Shown here piece after piece: positions 18,839 to 26,561 of a DNA stretch of 64,000 nt. Under the pieces are notes generated by a model. That model made no database searches and had not been told where the DNA came from. It worked only from the letters and a program-made list of their open reading frames with translations. The translations under genes and the position numbers were made by a program. Source of the DNA: Clostridiisalibacter paucivorans DSM 22131 (lineage in GTDB: Bacteria; Bacillota; Clostridia; Tissierellales; Clostridiisalibacteraceae). Location of the stretch: the NCBI RefSeq assembly GCF_000620125.1, contig NZ_JHVL01000002.1, positions 62,001 to 126,000 on the forward strand, read 5' to 3'. The stretch's first letter is position 1, and every line of letters starts with the position of its first letter.

Positions 18839-19183
18839 TTATTCATGTTCTATTTTTTTAGCATCTTTCCATACCCTATCTAAATTATAAAATTCTCTAT
18901 CTTCTTTATGGAATACATGAACAATTACATCACCAAAATCCATCAGTATCCATCTGCCTGTTCTATATCCTTCTTTATTCCTTAGACTATATCCTGATTC
19001 ATGCATTTTCTCTTCAATATTATCAGCAATTGCCATTACTTGTCTTTCAGAATTTCCAGTACAAATAACAAAATAATCCCCTATAGTTGTAACATCAGAA
19101 ATATCTAATATAGTTATGTTTAATGCCTTCTTATCTTCTGCTGCTTCAACTGCAATGGAAATCATATTATCTAATTTAATCAA
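18839..19183 (-). CDS. rsfS: Ribosomal silencing factor RsfS
   Basis: This 114-residue protein of the RsfS/Iojap family binds ribosomal protein L14 and blocks subunit joining when nutrients are scarce. The conserved core is visible: DISDVTTIGDYFVICTGNSERQVMAIADNIEEK, EGYRTGRWILMDFGDVIVHVFHKEDREFYNLDRVW. Length is standard. It follows yqeK and nadD in the common Firmicutes order nadD-yqeK-rsfS, probably as the last gene of that transcript, since a dyad terminator follows. Confidence 0.95.
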   Translation of the reverse strand: MIKLDNMISIAVEAAEDKKALNITILDISDVTTIGDYFVICTGNSERQVMAIADNIEEKMHESGYSLRNKEGYRTGRWILMDFGDVIVHVFHKEDREFYNLDRVWKDAKKIEHE

Positions 19184-19202
19184 TAATTCAAACCTCCTAA
19201 TA

Positions 19203-19763
19203 TTAATATATTAAACTATTTCGTGCCTCAACTGTATCTGTATGAAGAATCCAGCCATTGTTTATGACATGTTTTATAGTATTATCTAACGCCTTAATCA
19301 ATGACCTATCCAAGTCTTCAAAAGCCAATTTTCTAACTGTATCTAATCCAGGAAAATCCCTTCCTTCCTCAATATAATCTGCAATATATATTATCTTCTC
19401 TAAAGCACTCATACCTTTTCTGCCTGTAGTATGGTATTTTATAGCATTTAGTATTTCTTTGTCTTTAATATTATATATTTCAGATGCTAATTTTGCACCC
19501 AATATTCCATGGGCCAATTGTAAATTGTCTTTATACTCATTCTTCAAAATTATATCAAATTTATTTAACATGTTCAATAAAACTGTTTTATCTTTAAACT
19601 TTCCACAGTCATGTAATAGTCCTGCTATAACTGCTTTACTCGAGTCTACTCCATATACTTTCGAGAGTCTTTCAGCCATATTTTTCACTCTTATAGAGTG
19701 TTCATATCTAGCCATTCCTATATCTTCAATTAATTTATCTATGAGTTCATTACTAATACACAA
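19203..19763 (-). CDS. yqeK: YqeK-type HD-domain diadenosine tetraphosphatase
   Basis: This 186-residue HD-domain hydrolase has His in YEHSIRVKNMA, GLLHDCGK with the HD pair, AHGILGAKLA, AIKYHTTGRKGMSALEKIIYIADYIEEGRDF, and a final Asp-containing helix. YqeK enzymes split Ap4A symmetrically into two ADP and are normally encoded next to nadD, as here. The only suitable start is a TTG at 19763, which has AAGGAGAG about 6 nt upstream; the next ATG lies inside the conserved region. Confidence 0.93.
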   Translation of the reverse strand: MCISNELIDKLIEDIGMARYEHSIRVKNMAERLSKVYGVDSSKAVIAGLLHDCGKFKDKTVLLNMLNKFDIILKNEYKDNLQLAHGILGAKLASEIYNIKDKEILNAIKYHTTGRKGMSALEKIIYIADYIEEGRDFPGLDTVRKLAFEDLDRSLIKALDNTIKHVINNGWILHTDTVEARNSLIY

Positions 19764-19781
19764 AATAATCTCTCCTTAAAG

Positions 19782-20399
19782 CTAATCTTTGTAAAGGTTA
19801 TTTTTTTCAATATAATATTTAACTGAGTCAGGAAGTAAATATTTAACTGTATCCCTCTCTTTTATTCTATTCCTTATATCTGTAGATGATATTTCCAGAG
19901 CAGCTACAGATACAAAATAAATCCTTTTTCTATATTTATCTTCTAGACTTTTAATCTTTTCTTCCATTAAAGATTTGTTAAATCCAGGCCTAGTAGCTGC
20001 TACAAAATTACATGCATTTAAAAGCTCGTCTACATCTTTCCATGTAGATATCTCCAAAATAGCATCTGCACCAGTTATAAAATAAAAATCTACATCTGGA
20101 AATTTATCTTTAAAGGCATTTATTGTATCTATCGTATAACTTACACCTTTTCTTTCAATTTCTATGGAAGATACTTCAAAATGGGGGTTAGTTATTGTAG
20201 CTAGTAAAGTCATAAGATATCTATGTTTAGTTTCTGTAAGATTAATAGAATCCTTATGAGGTGGAATACCTGTTGGAACAAATATTACCTTTTCTAGATT
20301 CATTTTATCTCTTATTTCTTCTGCCAATACTAAATGTCCCAAATGAATAGGGTCAAATGTTCCTCCCATTATTCCATATCTCTTTTTATTAGACTCCAT
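19782..20399 (-). CDS. nadD: Nicotinate-nucleotide adenylyltransferase
   Basis: This enzyme adenylates nicotinate mononucleotide to deamido-NAD+. The 205-residue protein has the nucleotidyltransferase signature GGTFDPIHLGHL (about 12-23), FVPTGIPPHK, FITGADAILEISTWKD, and the ISSTDIRNRI motif near residue 170. Length is standard. It is first in the nadD-yqeK-rsfS set. Its substrate can come from the nicotinate phosphoribosyltransferase gene at 55.6-56.7 kb in this window, so both steps of nicotinate salvage up to deamido-NAD are present. Confidence 0.95.
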   Translation of the reverse strand: MESNKKRYGIMGGTFDPIHLGHLVLAEEIRDKMNLEKVIFVPTGIPPHKDSINLTETKHRYLMTLLATITNPHFEVSSIEIERKGVSYTIDTINAFKDKFPDVDFYFITGADAILEISTWKDVDELLNACNFVAATRPGFNKSLMEEKIKSLEDKYRKRIYFVSVAALEISSTDIRNRIKERDTVKYLLPDSVKYYIEKNNLYKD

Positions 20400-20446
20400 T
20401 ATTATACCTCCGGTAAAATATATGTAATTTTAGGAACTATTAAAAA

Positions 20447-20478
20447 ACAAACCCTCTTTTTTATGTATTAGAGGGTTT
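20447..20478 (-). terminator. Terminator of the 67-residue protein gene
   Basis: The stem AAACCCTCT / AGAGGGTTT (20449-20457 with 20470-20478) is followed on the minus strand by GTTTTTT. It separates the small gene from nadD. Confidence 0.8.
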
Positions 20479-20481
20479 TAA

Positions 20482-20685
20482 TTAACCTTGATATTGGTTA
20501 TCTACAAATTCTTTAACATCTTTTATAGACTGTACATTATAAAGGGTCAGATCATCAATTTTTTCTGTTTCAAAATTCTTAAAATATACCTTCAATCTTT
20601 GATTCTCATCTTCTTCATATTTTATGCATTTAAATCCCTTGTCATATAAATTTTTCACCATATCTAGCGGTCTTTGATTCTCCAT
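20482..20685 (-). CDS. Small conserved-looking hypothetical protein
   Basis: This 67-residue soluble, charged protein contains VKNLYDKGFKCIKYEEDENQ, VYFKNFETEKIDDLTLYN and a C-terminal acidic helix. I do not recognise the family. Reasons to believe it is real: an ATG with a ribosome site (AAGGATGG), a proper terminator 4 nt after the stop, and a place in a tightly packed housekeeping cluster between yhbY and nadD. The alternating strands suggest a small alpha/beta domain. No function is assigned. Confidence 0.6.
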   Translation of the reverse strand: MENQRPLDMVKNLYDKGFKCIKYEEDENQRLKVYFKNFETEKIDDLTLYNVQSIKDVKEFVDNQYQG

Positions 20686-20748
20686 ATTTAAACAACCATC
20701 CTTTCAAGGTTAGTTTTTTCAATGGAGATTCTTTTTATACAAAATTTT

Positions 20749-21042
20749 TTATCTGGGTAATTCTATCCTTTTATTATTTTCAGATTCTCTATAAATTACA
20801 AATTTATTTCCTATACTCTGAACAAATTCAGCATTAGTCGCTTTTGCTAATTCTTTTGCGCACTCATCGGCACTCAAGAAACTATTATTTAGTACATTTA
20901 TCTTTATCAATTCCCTAGCTTCCAATGCCTCATCTATCTGTTTTACAAAACTTTCAGTAATGCCATTCTTTCCAATTTGAAATATAGGATCCATTCCATT
21001 GGCTATACCCTTTAAAAAACTCCTTTGTTTTCCTGTTATCAA
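20749..21042 (-). CDS. yhbY: YhbY-family CRM-domain RNA-binding protein
   Basis: This 97-residue protein is a single CRM domain: ITGKQRSFLKGIANGMDPIFQIGKNGITESFVKQIDEALEARELIKI, with the GxxG-type loop IGKNG, then an end strand FVIYRESENN. Family members bind pre-50S ribosomal RNA. It sits downstream of obg, another large-subunit assembly factor, which agrees with that role. Length is standard. Confidence 0.93.
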   Translation of the reverse strand: MITGKQRSFLKGIANGMDPIFQIGKNGITESFVKQIDEALEARELIKINVLNNSFLSADECAKELAKATNAEFVQSIGNKFVIYRESENNKRIELPR

Positions 21043-21067
21043 AAATTTCCCTCCTAATATTTATCTA

Positions 21068-21250
21068 TCATAATTCTACTTCTTTTCTTAATGTTTTCCT
21101 TCTAATTTCATAACTCTTACTGCCTTTTTTCCATCCACTTCTAATCTTCTCTCCAGGCTTATAATTGGAATTAACAACTATTTCATCTTTAGCCAAACAA
21201 TAATATGTTGGTTGATTTTCTTTGCAATTACCACAATTTAAGCAATTCAT
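21068..21250 (-). CDS. Small Cys-rich (zinc-ribbon-like) protein
   Basis: This protein of about 60 residues begins MNCLNCGNCKENQPTYYC, with four closely spaced cysteines (CxxCxxC then C) suited to a metal site, followed by a basic tail (KPGEKIRSGWKKGSKSYEIRRK). The ATG at 21250 is chosen because GGAGG lies 10 nt upstream; the GTG at 21268 overlaps that site. It lies between obg and yhbY, both ribosome-assembly genes, which weakly suggests a link to RNA. I do not recognise a named family. Confidence 0.65.
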   Translation of the reverse strand: MNCLNCGNCKENQPTYYCLAKDEIVVNSNYKPGEKIRSGWKKGSKSYEIRRKTLRKEVEL

Positions 21251-21301
21251 GTTACTCTTAACCTCCACAATTAATTGAATAATTTTAACAATATTATATG
21301 T

Positions 21302-22585
21302 CTATTCAAAAAACTCAAACTCGTATCCACATATATTGACTATATCTTCATCATTCACTCCCAATTTCTTTAATTGGTCTATTATACCCTTCTCCCTAAG
21401 TTTTCTTTGGAAATACCTTGTGGAATCAAAATCATCAAAATTAGTAGAATTTAATACCTTTTCAACATAATTGCCTTCTACTATAAATTTGCCATCTTCC
21501 TTTCTAACTATAACCTCATCTTCTTTACCCTTATACTGATAAGATGTCACTTCTTCTACTGCAAATAAAGGCTCTGGATCTCCCACTTCATCTAATTTAT
21601 TTAACACCCTGTATAATAGTTCTTTTATACCCTTTCTTGTAGCTGCTGATATAGAAAAAAGTTCATATTTACAATTCGTTTTTTCTAATTTATTCTTAAA
21701 TTCATTAAGATTTTTTTCTGAATCAGTTAGATCCATTTTATTTGCTACTACAATTTGAGGTCTTGAAGCCAGTTTAGGATTATATCTTTGTAATTCTTCA
21801 TTTATTTTATTAAAATCTTCAAAGGGATCTCTTCCCTCTTGCCCTGAAATATCTACCATATGGATTAATATCCTAGTTCTTTCTACATGTCTTAAAAATT
21901 CATGACCTAATCCAATACCTTCATGGGCTCCTTCTATAAGTCCTGGTATGTCGGCTATAACAAAACTCTTTCCTTCACCTAATCTAACTACTCCTAAATT
22001 AGGCTTTAATGTTGTAAAATGATAGTTGGCAATCTTAGGCTTTGCCTGTGATACCACTGATAAAAAAGTAGACTTACCTACATTTGGAAATCCTACCAAT
22101 CCTACATCCGCCAATACTTTAAGTTCTAAAATTATTTCTCTCTCTTCTCCTTTACTTCCTCCCTCTGCAAATCTTGGCGCCTGTCTTGTTGCAGTGGCAA
22201 ATTTAGCATTTCCCCTGCCACCTTTTCCTCCTTTAGCTACAATAAACTCCTGCCCATTCTCTATCAAATCCGATATGATTTTACCAGTAGCTACATCCTT
22301 AACTATTGTTCCAGGTGGCACTTTTATATATAAGTTCTCACCTTTTTTTCCAAACTGTCTCTTAGATTTACCATCTTCACCATTCTGAGCGTTATAATGC
22401 TTTTTATATTTAAAATCCATTAATGTTCTAAGACCTTCATCTACCTTTAAAACTACATTGCCTCCAGAACCACCATCCCCACCGGCTGGACCTCCTGACG
22501 GCTCATACTTCTCTCTTCGCCATGCTACTGCTCCATGACCACCATTCCCAGCTTTCACAAAAATCTTGGCTTTATCAACAAACAT
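21302..22585 (-). CDS. obg: Obg/CgtA GTPase
   Basis: This essential GTPase acts in late 50S assembly and stress signalling. The 427-residue protein has the glycine-rich Obg fold (AKIFVKAGNGGHGAVAWRREKYEPSGGPAGGDGG in pieces at the N-terminus). The G domain has GFPNVGKST, DIPGLIEGAHEGIGLGHEFLRH, NKMD and a SAAT G5, and the C-terminal OCT domain ends near residue 427. The ATG at 22585 is chosen because it has GAGGATG upstream and gives the usual MFVDKAKIF start; an ATG 15 nt upstream is not needed. It lies next to a Spo0B-like gene, as in Bacillus. Confidence 0.97.
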   Translation of the reverse strand: MFVDKAKIFVKAGNGGHGAVAWRREKYEPSGGPAGGDGGSGGNVVLKVDEGLRTLMDFKYKKHYNAQNGEDGKSKRQFGKKGENLYIKVPPGTIVKDVATGKIISDLIENGQEFIVAKGGKGGRGNAKFATATRQAPRFAEGGSKGEEREIILELKVLADVGLVGFPNVGKSTFLSVVSQAKPKIANYHFTTLKPNLGVVRLGEGKSFVIADIPGLIEGAHEGIGLGHEFLRHVERTRILIHMVDISGQEGRDPFEDFNKINEELQRYNPKLASRPQIVVANKMDLTDSEKNLNEFKNKLEKTNCKYELFSISAATRKGIKELLYRVLNKLDEVGDPEPLFAVEEVTSYQYKGKEDEVIVRKEDGKFIVEGNYVEKVLNSTNFDDFDSTRYFQRKLREKGIIDQLKKLGVNDEDIVNICGYEFEFFE

Positions 22586-22635
22586 TGTTATCATCCTCAT
22601 ATAATAATTTAATTATATCAACTTGACCCTTAGTG

Positions 22636-23160
22636 TCAATTCTTATTTTCTAAGTCAAAAGATATTTTATATTCCTCTATATTATTTTCATCATTAATAA
22701 TAAAATCTATTTTTTCTTCATTTTCAATTACATCTATTTTTATTTTAGTAAGTATATCAATATTGTCAAGGGTTTTAAATGCTTTATCTAAAAATTTTTC
22801 TAGAGATTTTATTATCTCTACTTCATTATTTATAACCCTTATTTCTTTTTTTATGTTCTTTATGACATTGAATTCTAATAATATATTTTCAAAGAAAAAT
22901 TCTCTGATTTTTTTATCTAAAAAAATAGATACTTCAGGAAGGGAAAGCTTATAAATATTTTTTGTTCTAATATTAATCTCTGAAATGTTTTTTATATAAT
23001 CAACAGCCCTGTCATAATTATTAGTTTGTAAATATCCCAATAAAATCTGAAAATTATTCATATAATCATGTCTATACTCCCTACACAAACCAACCATTTT
23101 TATTAAATATGACTTTTTTATTAAATTTTCTTCTTTTTTATTATCCTTAAGATAATCCAC
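22636..23160 (-). CDS. Spo0B-like phosphotransferase (SPOB_a domain)
   Basis: This 174-residue protein has an N-terminal helical hairpin with EYRHDYMNNFQILLGYLQ, the HDxxNxLQ-type H-box of Spo0B and sensor kinases of its class, with candidate phospho-His31. The C-terminal part is poorly conserved and lacks recognisable ATP-binding boxes, as expected for Spo0B, which only relays phosphate. Its position between rpmA and obg is the same as Bacillus spo0B. Most Clostridia lack the Spo0F/Spo0B relay, so its partner is unclear. It may instead be a remnant of a kinase or a regulator of Obg. Confidence 0.7.
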   Translation of the reverse strand: MDYLKDNKKEENLIKKSYLIKMVGLCREYRHDYMNNFQILLGYLQTNNYDRAVDYIKNISEINIRTKNIYKLSLPEVSIFLDKKIREFFFENILLEFNVIKNIKKEIRVINNEVEIIKSLEKFLDKAFKTLDNIDILTKIKIDVIENEEKIDFIINDENNIEEYKISFDLENKN

Positions 23161-23230
23161 TAATCTTTCCCCCCATTGTTTTCTCTATATTAAGTATATT
23201 CTAACATATGATTCATATAAAATAAATAAA

Positions 23231-23257
23231 AAAACCTACCTCAAAGGTAGGTTAACA
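23231..23257 (-). terminator. Terminator after rpmA
   Basis: The stem AACCTACCT / AGGTAGGTT (23233-23241 with 23245-23253) is followed by seven T on the minus strand, just after the rpmA stop. Confidence 0.85.
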
Positions 23258-23262
23258 AAATT

Positions 23263-23562
23263 CTATTCTACGCTAGCTAGCATTTCTTTAGTGTAAACAC
23301 TTACTTGTTTTTTGGCTTTACCTTTTCTTTCAAATTTAACTACACCATCAACCACAGCAAACAAAGTATCATCTCCACCTTTTTTTACATTAAGTCCTGG
23401 ATGGATTTTAGTGCCTCTTTGTCTAACTAAAATATTTCCTGATAATACAAATTGACCATCTGCTCTTTTAACACCTAATCTCTTAGATTCACTATCACGA
23501 CCATTTTTTGTACTACCTACTCCTTTTTTATGAGCAAATAATTGAAGATTCATTCTCAACAT
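23263..23562 (-). CDS. rpmA: Large-subunit ribosomal protein L27 (bL27) with cleavable N-terminal extension
   Basis: This 99-residue protein is standard bL27: [28 protein letters not shown], then [30 protein letters not shown]. It begins MLRMNLQLF before Ala, the Firmicutes-type extension that Prp protease removes at the F/A bond. Prp is encoded 3 nt upstream. The gene ends at a strong terminator, closing the rplU-prp-rpmA operon. Confidence 0.97.
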   Translation of the reverse strand: MLRMNLQLFAHKKGVGSTKNGRDSESKRLGVKRADGQFVLSGNILVRQRGTKIHPGLNVKKGGDDTLFAVVDGVVKFERKGKAKKQVSVYTKEMLASVE

Positions 23563-23565
23563 CCC

Positions 23566-23898
23566 TTACACCTCCTCATATAGGATAGTTATATAATCAG
23601 GATATGATTCCCTAATACTTTCTATACCTATTAATATGGTATCTAATACTATACTGACATCTCTTCTAGTATCTTCATCTATCTCTCTAGGTATAACAAC
23701 TTCTAAATACCCATCTTCCATAGAAAAATAAAAATCTAAATTGCATATCTTTTTTAAAGAAAAAATTCCTGTCTGTGCTAAAACAGAAATGGCTGCACAT
23801 ACAATATCTTTACCATAGTCATCATAACCAGCATGGCCTTTGACTTCATATCCTTGCACAATTCCATCTCTATTTTTGTATATTTTTACATTAGTCAT
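23566..23898 (-). CDS. prp: Ribosomal-processing cysteine protease Prp
   Basis: This 110-residue protein has its catalytic pair at His22 (EVKGHAGYDDYGKD) and Cys34 (IVCAAISVLAQT), the same spacing as characterised Staphylococcus Prp. It cleaves the N-terminal extension of L27, the product of the next gene. The ATG at 23898 is preferred; the GTG at 23907 sits within the rplU stop region. The gene lies between rplU and rpmA, its conserved place. Confidence 0.95.
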   Translation of the reverse strand: MTNVKIYKNRDGIVQGYEVKGHAGYDDYGKDIVCAAISVLAQTGIFSLKKICNLDFYFSMEDGYLEVVIPREIDEDTRRDVSIVLDTILIGIESIRESYPDYITILYEEV

Positions 23899-23906
23899 AA
23901 ATAACA

Positions 23907-24218
23907 CTATCCATTAATTTTTTCTATCTGTATCTTAGTATATGGCTGACGATGCCCTTGTTTTCTTCTGTAATCTTTTTTTGCTTTATACTTAAATACA
24001 ATAACCTTCTTAGACTTTCCATGATCTAAAACTTTAGCCTCAACTTTAGCTCCTTCAACATATGGTCTTCCAACATTAACACCATTATCTCCTGAAACCA
24101 AAAGTACTTTATCAAAGCTATGAGTTTCACCTTCATTAGTATCAAGTTTTTCTACAAATAATACATCGCCTTCTTGAACTCTATACTGTTTTCCACCAGT
24201 CTCTAATACTGCATACAT
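23907..24218 (-). CDS. rplU: Large-subunit ribosomal protein L21 (bL21)
   Basis: The 103-residue protein is full-length bL21: [25 protein letters not shown] at the start, and [31 protein letters not shown], the rRNA-binding basic C-terminus. It is first in the rplU-prp-rpmA operon and is preceded by the L21 leader RNA, through which its synthesis is probably adjusted. Confidence 0.97.
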   Translation of the reverse strand: MYAVLETGGKQYRVQEGDVLFVEKLDTNEGETHSFDKVLLVSGDNGVNVGRPYVEGAKVEAKVLDHGKSKKVIVFKYKAKKDYRRKQGHRQPYTKIQIEKING

Positions 24219-24297
24219 TTAAATACACCTCCTCTATCCAGTCTCGCCAACATAAGGTACTTAGTTTTAAAACCCATGCTGTGCGGCTACTTACAGA
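24219..24297 (-). ncRNA. L21 leader (5' regulatory RNA of rplU)
   Basis: The minus-strand leader contains GTAAGTAGCCGCACAGC, TTTTAAAACTAAGTACC and TTATGTTGGCGAGACTGG just before the ribosome site. These match the Firmicutes L21 leader as I remember it. It starts a few bases after a promoter -10 and ends at the rplU start. Confidence 0.85.
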
Positions 24298-24302
24298 ACA
24301 AC

Positions 24303-24331
24303 ATTCTATCAAATAGAGACTTATTTGTCAA
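24303..24331 (-). promoter_or_regulatory. Promoter of the rplU operon
   Basis: The minus strand has TTGACA (24326-24331), a 17-nt spacer and TAGAAT (24303-24308). The -35 box overlaps the TGA stop codon of the upstream RNase G gene. Confidence 0.85.
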
Positions 24332-25788
24332 CTATGAGTTTTTATCTTATATTCATTGTCTATTATTTCTGAAGAACTATAAAGTTTTATATTCATATCA
24401 TGAATTTTCTCTAATTCAAGAAATAGCTTGTTATCTTTTAATCTATCATACATATAAGGACTAACTGCTATTTTTATATTTCTTGTATTAGTATGAAATT
24501 TCATTACTCTTATATCTTTTTCTATATAATCTATCAAAGTAGTACCTTTAAAAACTTTTCCAGTTCCTTTACAATAGCTGCAATGATCCATCAATTTATT
24601 TGATGTTTTACCAGTATCTTTTTTCCTAGTAATTTCAATTAATCCTAGCTTAGTTATCCCTAACACTTTTGATGCCAACTTATCCCTTTTTAATTCTTTA
24701 TTAAAAATATTAATTAGATATTTTTTATCTTCTTTCTTTTTCATATCAATAAAATCAATAATTATTATTCCTCCAATATTTCTAAGCTTCAATTGTCTAG
24801 CCGATTCTATTGCTGCTAATATATTAGTTTCAAGTATAGTTTTTTCCTCTCTTACACTGCCAACAAATTTACCTGTATTTACATCTATCACGGTCAATGC
24901 TTCTGTCTCATCTATAAGTAAATACCCTCCATTGCTCAATGTAACTCTTTTTTCAAACAATTCTTTTACTTTGACTTCAAGTCCATATTCATCAAATATA
25001 TTATATGGTTCATCGTATAGTACTATTTTCTTTTCAAAATCAGGTACTGTATGAGAAATAAACTGCTTCAAGTCAATATAAAAGTCCTTTTTGTTTATTA
25101 CCAATTTCTTCACATCATTAGTCAAATACTCTCTAGATATCCTATGAATTAAATCAAGATCTTCATATAATAATTTTGGAGGAAAACCTAAGTTTCCTTC
25201 TAAAGATATTTTTTGTTGTATCTTAGAAAGAAAATTAATATCCTTTTTTAAATCTTTTTTTGTTTTTCCTTCGGCCTCAGTTCTTAAAATCATACCCATT
25301 CCCTCTAATTTTATTTCCCGGGCTATATCTTTTAATCTTTTTCTTTCTCTTTCATCCTTTATTTTTCTTGATATAGATATGGTATTACTTTTAGGCATTA
25401 GTACAATATATTTGCCTGGAATAGATATGTCTGTTGTTACTTTTGCTCCTTTACCGCCTATAGGTTCTTTTATAATTTGTACTATTATATCTTGTCCCTG
25501 CTTTATCATATCTTTTATTGATTTATCTCTCATATTTATTTCATTTTCTTTATTGCCCACTATATATCTCTTATTCAAATAGGCATTTTTTTTAAGGCCA
25601 ATATCTATAAATGCAGCACCCATTCCAGGCAATACATTTACTACCCTTCCCTTATAAATATTTCCTAAGACACTACCTTTTTGTTTGTCTTCTACAAAAA
25701 AGTCTGCAAATTTTCCATCTTCTAATATTGCAACTCTTTGTAATGTATATCCACAGTCTATAATTATATCCTTCAATTTTATCACCAC
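24328..25788 (-). CDS. rng: Ribonuclease G/E family endoribonuclease
   Basis: This 486-residue protein has an N-terminal S1 domain (GSVLGNIYKGRVVNVLPGMGAAFIDIGLKKNAYL). The RNase E/G catalytic part follows, including GGYLLIDETEALTVIDVNTGKFVG with metal-binding acidic residues and RNIGGIIIIDFIDMK. A zinc-link-like CSYCKGTGKV lies near residue 425. These enzymes cut single-stranded AU-rich RNA and mature rRNA. The start is uncertain: a GTG at 25788, or a TTG four codons on that has GGTG at good spacing. It lies upstream of rplU, a common place in Clostridia. Confidence 0.93.
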   Translation of the reverse strand: MVIKLKDIIIDCGYTLQRVAILEDGKFADFFVEDKQKGSVLGNIYKGRVVNVLPGMGAAFIDIGLKKNAYLNKRYIVGNKENEINMRDKSIKDMIKQGQDIIVQIIKEPIGGKGAKVTTDISIPGKYIVLMPKSNTISISRKIKDERERKRLKDIAREIKLEGMGMILRTEAEGKTKKDLKKDINFLSKIQQKISLEGNLGFPPKLLYEDLDLIHRISREYLTNDVKKLVINKKDFYIDLKQFISHTVPDFEKKIVLYDEPYNIFDEYGLEVKVKELFEKRVTLSNGGYLLIDETEALTVIDVNTGKFVGSVREEKTILETNILAAIESARQLKLRNIGGIIIIDFIDMKKKEDKKYLINIFNKELKRDKLASKVLGITKLGLIEITRKKDTGKTSNKLMDHCSYCKGTGKVFKGTTLIDYIEKDIRVMKFHTNTRNIKIAVSPYMYDRLKDNKLFLELEKIHDMNIKLYSSSEIIDNEYKIKTHS

Positions 25789-25859
25789 TTAATTAGATTT
25801 GTATATTGAGAGACTGTAATATTAATTATATATACTAAACCTTTAATAGCTGGTCCAAA

Positions 25860-26561
25860 TTATATGGGAGCGACTATATTCCCATCTCTTTGAACATATA
25901 ATTCCATCCTTTTTACTTTCACATTCTCTTTTTTTATTTCTCTATTTATAATTCCTTCAAACACAGGAATCAACGCCTCTGGTTTTAAATTTCCTCTGCT
26001 TCCTGTTTTTAATAGTAATTTCAATGCAATCTTATTTTCTTCACACAATAGTAATTCAATTTCTTTTATATATTCTCTTATATTACTACTTTTCTTTACT
26101 ATTTTATTTCTTTTCTTTTTTTCTTTTGTAATTATAATCTCATCTCTACTTAATATATCAGATACCAATGATTTTATATCTTCAGGTTCTATCTCATTTT
26201 CAAACTCTATCTCCATTATATAAGAAGACCATTCAATCATAGACACCAAAGACTTTTTATCTGTAACATATCTTGCTTTTATCATAGATATACCATATGG
26301 TAATACCATATTCATATCCTTTATAAAATCTTTAACTTCAATTTTTTCAGTCAATTCTACATCCATATATTCTCCATCGCTATCCATCCCCAAAGGCGAA
26401 GCTATTGCTAAAGAAAGTTTAGGATGTGGATTGAATCCTTTAGTATATTCTACTGGTATATTCGCCCTTCTAAAGGCCCTTTGAATTAGTCTCATCAAAT
26501 CTAAATGGGATATATATTTAGCTTCTTTTCTTTTTGCAAATTTTATTCTAAGTTTATACAT
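25860..26561 (-). CDS. DUF2344 / TIGR03936 radical-SAM-linked protein
   Basis: This protein of about 233 residues has the conserved start YKLRIKFAKRKEAKYISHLDLMRLIQRAFRRANIPVEYTKGFNPHPKLSLAIASPLGM in pieces. It belongs to the family always found fused to or beside a TIGR03960 radical SAM protein. Function is unknown; tRNA or RNA modification has been guessed. The ATG at 26561 is preferred (AGGGGG at 9 nt, overlapping the upstream stop by one base) to the ATG at 26567. Confidence 0.9.
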   Translation of the reverse strand: MYKLRIKFAKRKEAKYISHLDLMRLIQRAFRRANIPVEYTKGFNPHPKLSLAIASPLGMDSDGEYMDVELTEKIEVKDFIKDMNMVLPYGISMIKARYVTDKKSLVSMIEWSSYIMEIEFENEIEPEDIKSLVSDILSRDEIIITKEKKKRNKIVKKSSNIREYIKEIELLLCEENKIALKLLLKTGSRGNLKPEALIPVFEGIINREIKKENVKVKRMELYVQRDGNIVAPI

